Shown here: positions 5,725 through 7,665 of the stretch, in pieces
Position numbering within the stretch: the first letter of the stretch is position 1
Layout: each line of letters opens with the position of its first letter
Program-made: the position numbers and the translations under genes
Notes under the pieces: generated by a model
The model's input: the letters and a program-made list of their open reading frames with translations, nothing else
The model's database searches: none
Told to the model about the DNA's origin: nothing
Assembly: GCA_030154385.1 (NCBI GenBank)
Contig: JASKJZ010000117.1
Coordinates: forward strand, 1-7,665
Direction: 5' to 3'
DNA length: 7,665 nucleotides
Source of the DNA: Clostridiales bacterium
GTDB lineage: Bacteria > Bacillota_A > Clostridia > Lachnospirales > Lachnospiraceae

Positions 5725-7512
5725 CTACACAAGCGTATTGATTGGTATAATTAATGTTACCACAGTTCCCATATCTTTAATACTATGAATACTCCAACTT
5801 CCCTTCTCCCCATAGTACATATCAATGCGAGAAAGTGCATTCGATAAGCCAATTCCGCTGTCCTCCTGCTTTAACACGCGTTCCCTGTCATTGTATTTTT
5901 CTGCCACATCCTTGTCCATCCCGTTCCCATTGTCTTCTATGATAATACAAATCGCATGCTTATCCTCGGTAAATCCAATGTTCACACTTAGAAGCCCTCC
6001 TTGTTCAATGCCGCTAAATCCATGGATAATCGCATTTTCAATGAAGGGCTGTACCAACAGCTTATAAATGCGCTTCGAACGAGTCCCCTCATCCACTGTA
6101 ATTCTATAATCAAAGGCATCATTAAAGCGAACCTTTTGTAACGAGACATACTTAGACAGCCAATCCACCATCTCATGAATCGTAACCAAATGATTGCTCT
6201 TATTTATGCTATATCGTAAAATAACACCTAAATCCCGCAGTAAATTACTGATTTCATAGTCTCCCTTTTCAATGGCCATCCAATTAATCGAATCCAGTGT
6301 ATTATATAAAAAGTGCGGGTTGATCTGCGCTTCTAATGCATTAATTTCTGCATTTTTTTGCTTATTGACTGCAATCGTTACTTTTTCTATCAACTCCTTG
6401 ACTTCTCTTGCCATTTCATTAAAGCTGTCTGCCATCTGACCGACCTCATCCTTACTCATTACAGGAATCACAACGTCAAGATTTCCGCTTTTGATCTGGT
6501 TCATTCCTTGTACTACGCAGCTGATGGAATGGTGGATATTTTTAACAAAATACGCCACTAATAGAATGGATAGCAGCAATAAAACTCCCACGATTATAAA
6601 CAGCTTGTACTGCAAGGCCTTCATATCCCGCAGCACGTAATTCTTGTCATAGACATAATAATATTTCCATCCCAAGGCTTCATTTTCATATTCCGTGATG
6701 AGCTTTGTTTTATTTTTTAGCAAACGACTGAGTTCCACTACACGGACTGGTTCTACATTTTGACCTATGGTAATCCCCATGAACATTGGCTCTGGATAAT
6801 AGATGACCTGTCGATCTTCGTTGATAATAAAGGCCACCTCGTTCTCGGTGTCCGTCTTGCAGATGTTTCCAAGTGCAGAAGCATCAATGGAAATGACCGC
6901 CGTTGCAATCGTCCCCTTATCCAGTGCCTTTAGATCAAACATACGCTTCGAGATATGGAAAATATAACTTTTTTCCCCGTTTTCCTCCATTTCCATGGTC
7001 GGTGTAACTACAAGGCCAATTTGATCAATGCTGTCAAGATACGGCTTCGAGGTTCGCATATCATTGGTACCGCTCCACAAGGTGTTAAGCGCAGAGCCGG
7101 TTTTAAAATCATATACTACGGATGTCCCATCCTTACAAATGATACTGATCGAACGAATTTCTTTTTCCGAACCATTGTATTGCTTCAGACGGTCAAATAT
7201 TCGATTATAAGCAATCACCTTTTCTTGCACCAAATCATCTTGCAGCTCGTTTATATTGGCTATGATATCTTCATCGGTATAGATTTGATACAAAAGGTTA
7301 CTATAAACACGCAGTGTAAGATCGGTTCGCTCTGACATCTGCTCCAAATTATTTTTGATTACTTCATCCACATTTTTCGTCATATAATGTGAATTCAGTG
7401 AAAAAGAAATCTCCTGTAACAATAAGAGAGGCACGATACCCCCAAAAATAAAAACAAATAGTATCCGGTAGCCAAGCTTCCAGTCATTGAATCTCTTTAA
7501 TAGCCCCTTCAT
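5725..7512 (-). CDS. YesM-like sensor histidine kinase (sugar-sensing)
   Basis: This is a 595-residue membrane sensor kinase of the YesM/LytS-type His_kinase family. A short cytoplasmic start leads into TM1 at about residues 16-33. An extracellular sensor region of about 265 residues follows, of the size of a double-Cache domain, then TM2 at about 303-323 and a HAMP linker at about 324-377. The phospho-acceptor motif is AQINPHFLYNTLDSINW with His400. The ATPase domain shows the N-box QPFIENAIIHGF (Asn493), the G1 box DNGNGM (527-532) and the G2 box GIGLSN (553-558). All catalytic motifs look intact. It should phosphorylate the regulator encoded 11 bases downstream. The start is supported by a GGGAG ribosome binding site a few bases before ATG and by TM1 close behind. 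The large outer domain and the adjacent anchored binding protein suggest sensing either directly or through that protein. Ligand identity is not shown by the sequence. Confidence 0.93.
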   Translation of the reverse strand: MKGLLKRFNDWKLGYRILFVFIFGGIVPLLLLQEISFSLNSHYMTKNVDEVIKNNLEQMSERTDLTLRVYSNLLYQIYTDEDIIANINELQDDLVQEKVIAYNRIFDRLKQYNGSEKEIRSISIICKDGTSVVYDFKTGSALNTLWSGTNDMRTSKPYLDSIDQIGLVVTPTMEMEENGEKSYIFHISKRMFDLKALDKGTIATAVISIDASALGNICKTDTENEVAFIINEDRQVIYYPEPMFMGITIGQNVEPVRVVELSRLLKNKTKLITEYENEALGWKYYYVYDKNYVLRDMKALQYKLFIIVGVLLLLSILLVAYFVKNIHHSISCVVQGMNQIKSGNLDVVIPVMSKDEVGQMADSFNEMAREVKELIEKVTIAVNKQKNAEINALEAQINPHFLYNTLDSINWMAIEKGDYEISNLLRDLGVILRYSINKSNHLVTIHEMVDWLSKYVSLQKVRFNDAFDYRITVDEGTRSKRIYKLLVQPFIENAIIHGFSGIEQGGLLSVNIGFTEDKHAICIIIEDNGNGMDKDVAEKYNDRERVLKQEDSGIGLSNALSRIDMYYGEKGSWSIHSIKDMGTVVTLIIPINTLV

Positions 7513-7539
7513 ATTCTTCTCCCATTCTCCCTGACTGCC

Positions 7540-7572
7540 AAAATGGGGCTGTTCTATGATTTGAACAGCCCC
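7540..7572 (-). terminator. Hairpin terminator after araD
   Basis: On the minus strand a perfect 10-bp stem (GGGGCTGTTC with GAACAGCCCC, 7563-7572 and 7545-7554) encloses an 8-base loop and is followed by ATTTTGG. The stem is GC-rich and lies 11 bases after the araD stop, as expected for an intrinsic terminator. The U-tract is only four long, so termination may be incomplete and some transcription may pass into the kinase gene. No convincing promoter is visible between here and the kinase start, which favours partial read-through or a promoter I do not recognise. The perfect symmetry means a protein-binding operator is also possible. Confidence 0.7.
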
Positions 7573-7583
7573 AGAAGGTATCT

Positions 7584-7653
7584 TTATTTTTTTTGTTGCC
7601 CATAATAAGCATTGGCTCCATGTTTTCGCAAATAATGCTTATCCTGCAATTCT
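7584..7653 (-). CDS. araD: L-ribulose-5-phosphate 4-epimerase, C-terminal fragment
   Basis: This is the 3' end of a gene whose body lies beyond the window. The readable frame gives about 22 residues before the TAA stop, including DKHYLRKHGANAYYGQ and ending QKK. That pattern is the conserved C-terminus of the class II aldolase/AraD family of L-ribulose-5-phosphate 4-epimerases, a cytoplasmic metal enzyme that converts L-ribulose-5-phosphate to D-xylulose-5-phosphate in L-arabinose breakdown. The close relatives UlaF and SgbE share this ending, so the fragment fixes the reaction better than the pathway. Residues that could be read upstream of 7653 come from probable adapter sequence and should be ignored. 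The gene is followed by a hairpin and then by the sensor operon on the same strand, which suggests a pentose, probably arabinose, locus. Confidence 0.75.
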
Positions 7654-7665
7654 AGATCGGAAGAG
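7654..7665. other. Probable Illumina adapter remnant at the sequence end
   Basis: The last 12 bases read AGATCGGAAGAG, which is exactly the start of the common Illumina TruSeq adapter (reverse complement CTCTTCCGATCT). It sits flush against the window end, where adapter read-through would leave it. It also falls where the araD-like reading frame stops matching its family: bases up to 7653 still code for conserved C-terminal residues. I therefore treat these bases as not part of the genome. A chance match of 12 bases exactly at a terminus is very unlikely, but I cannot confirm this without reads. Confidence 0.85.

Noticed and set aside
869..7335. Open frames of 60-126 codons on the plus strand (for example 6955-7335, 3338-3625, 1913-2182)
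   Set aside because: All lie antisense inside well-supported minus-strand genes, have no recognisable domains, and look like chance frames.
7513..7550. TTGGCA with AAGAAT as a promoter for the kinase gene
   Set aside because: The supposed -10 would sit directly against the ATG, leaving no room for a transcribed ribosome binding site.
1..7665. CRISPR arrays, tRNA or rRNA genes, insertion sequences, phage genes or toxin-antitoxin pairs
   Set aside because: No repeat-spacer pattern, transposase, RNA-gene fold or such coding region was found; almost all of the window is accounted for by transport and regulatory genes.

Overview
The window is a tightly packed, single-direction gene set: every gene I can support lies on the minus strand. 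The organism is probably a Gram-positive Firmicute of the Clostridia, most likely Lachnospiraceae. This rests on AT-rich codon use, strong AGGAGG-type ribosome binding sites, a lipoprotein binding protein with a T/A/E/K/D-rich linker after its lipobox, and a YesM/YesN-type two-component pair beside a CUT1-type sugar ABC transporter. The genus cannot be read from this sequence.

Layout in the direction of transcription (high to low coordinates): (1) the last 22 or so codons of an L-ribulose-5-phosphate 4-epimerase (araD family), cut by the window end, whose final 12 bases match a sequencing adapter; (2) a perfect 10-bp hairpin, probably the araD terminator; (3) a YesM-like sensor histidine kinase; (4) a YesN-like response regulator with an AraC-type DNA-binding domain; (5) a family-1-type sugar-binding protein that has an N-terminal membrane segment but no lipobox cysteine. 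Genes 3 to 5 are 11 bases apart and look like one operon. Then follow (6) a regulatory gap of 115 bases with a candidate promoter, a hairpin and an inverted repeat that can cover the next ribosome binding site; (7) a second, paralogous sugar-binding lipoprotein; (8) a strong hairpin with a U-tract; and (9) two MalF/MalG-type permeases, the second cut off by the window start.

Working model: the kinase, regulator and anchored binding protein form a three-component sugar sensor. It would control the neighbouring transporter, made of the lipoprotein plus two permeases. The arrangement parallels AraP-AraS-AraT with AraEGH in Geobacillus stearothermophilus and XylFII-LytS-YesN with the xylose transporter in Clostridium beijerinckii. 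The adjacent araD end points to L-arabinose or arabino-oligosaccharides, but substrate is inference. No ATPase gene is visible; CUT1 transporters in Firmicutes commonly use a shared MsmX/MsmK-type ATPase encoded elsewhere.

The most interesting non-coding signal is just before the transporter lipoprotein gene. A 10-base stretch at 2907-2916 is the exact reverse complement of the Shine-Dalgarno region at 2860-2869, with a second perfect hairpin nested between them. Transcripts reading through from the sensor operon could fold so that the lipoprotein start is hidden. Transcripts from the candidate local promoter would lack the masking arm.
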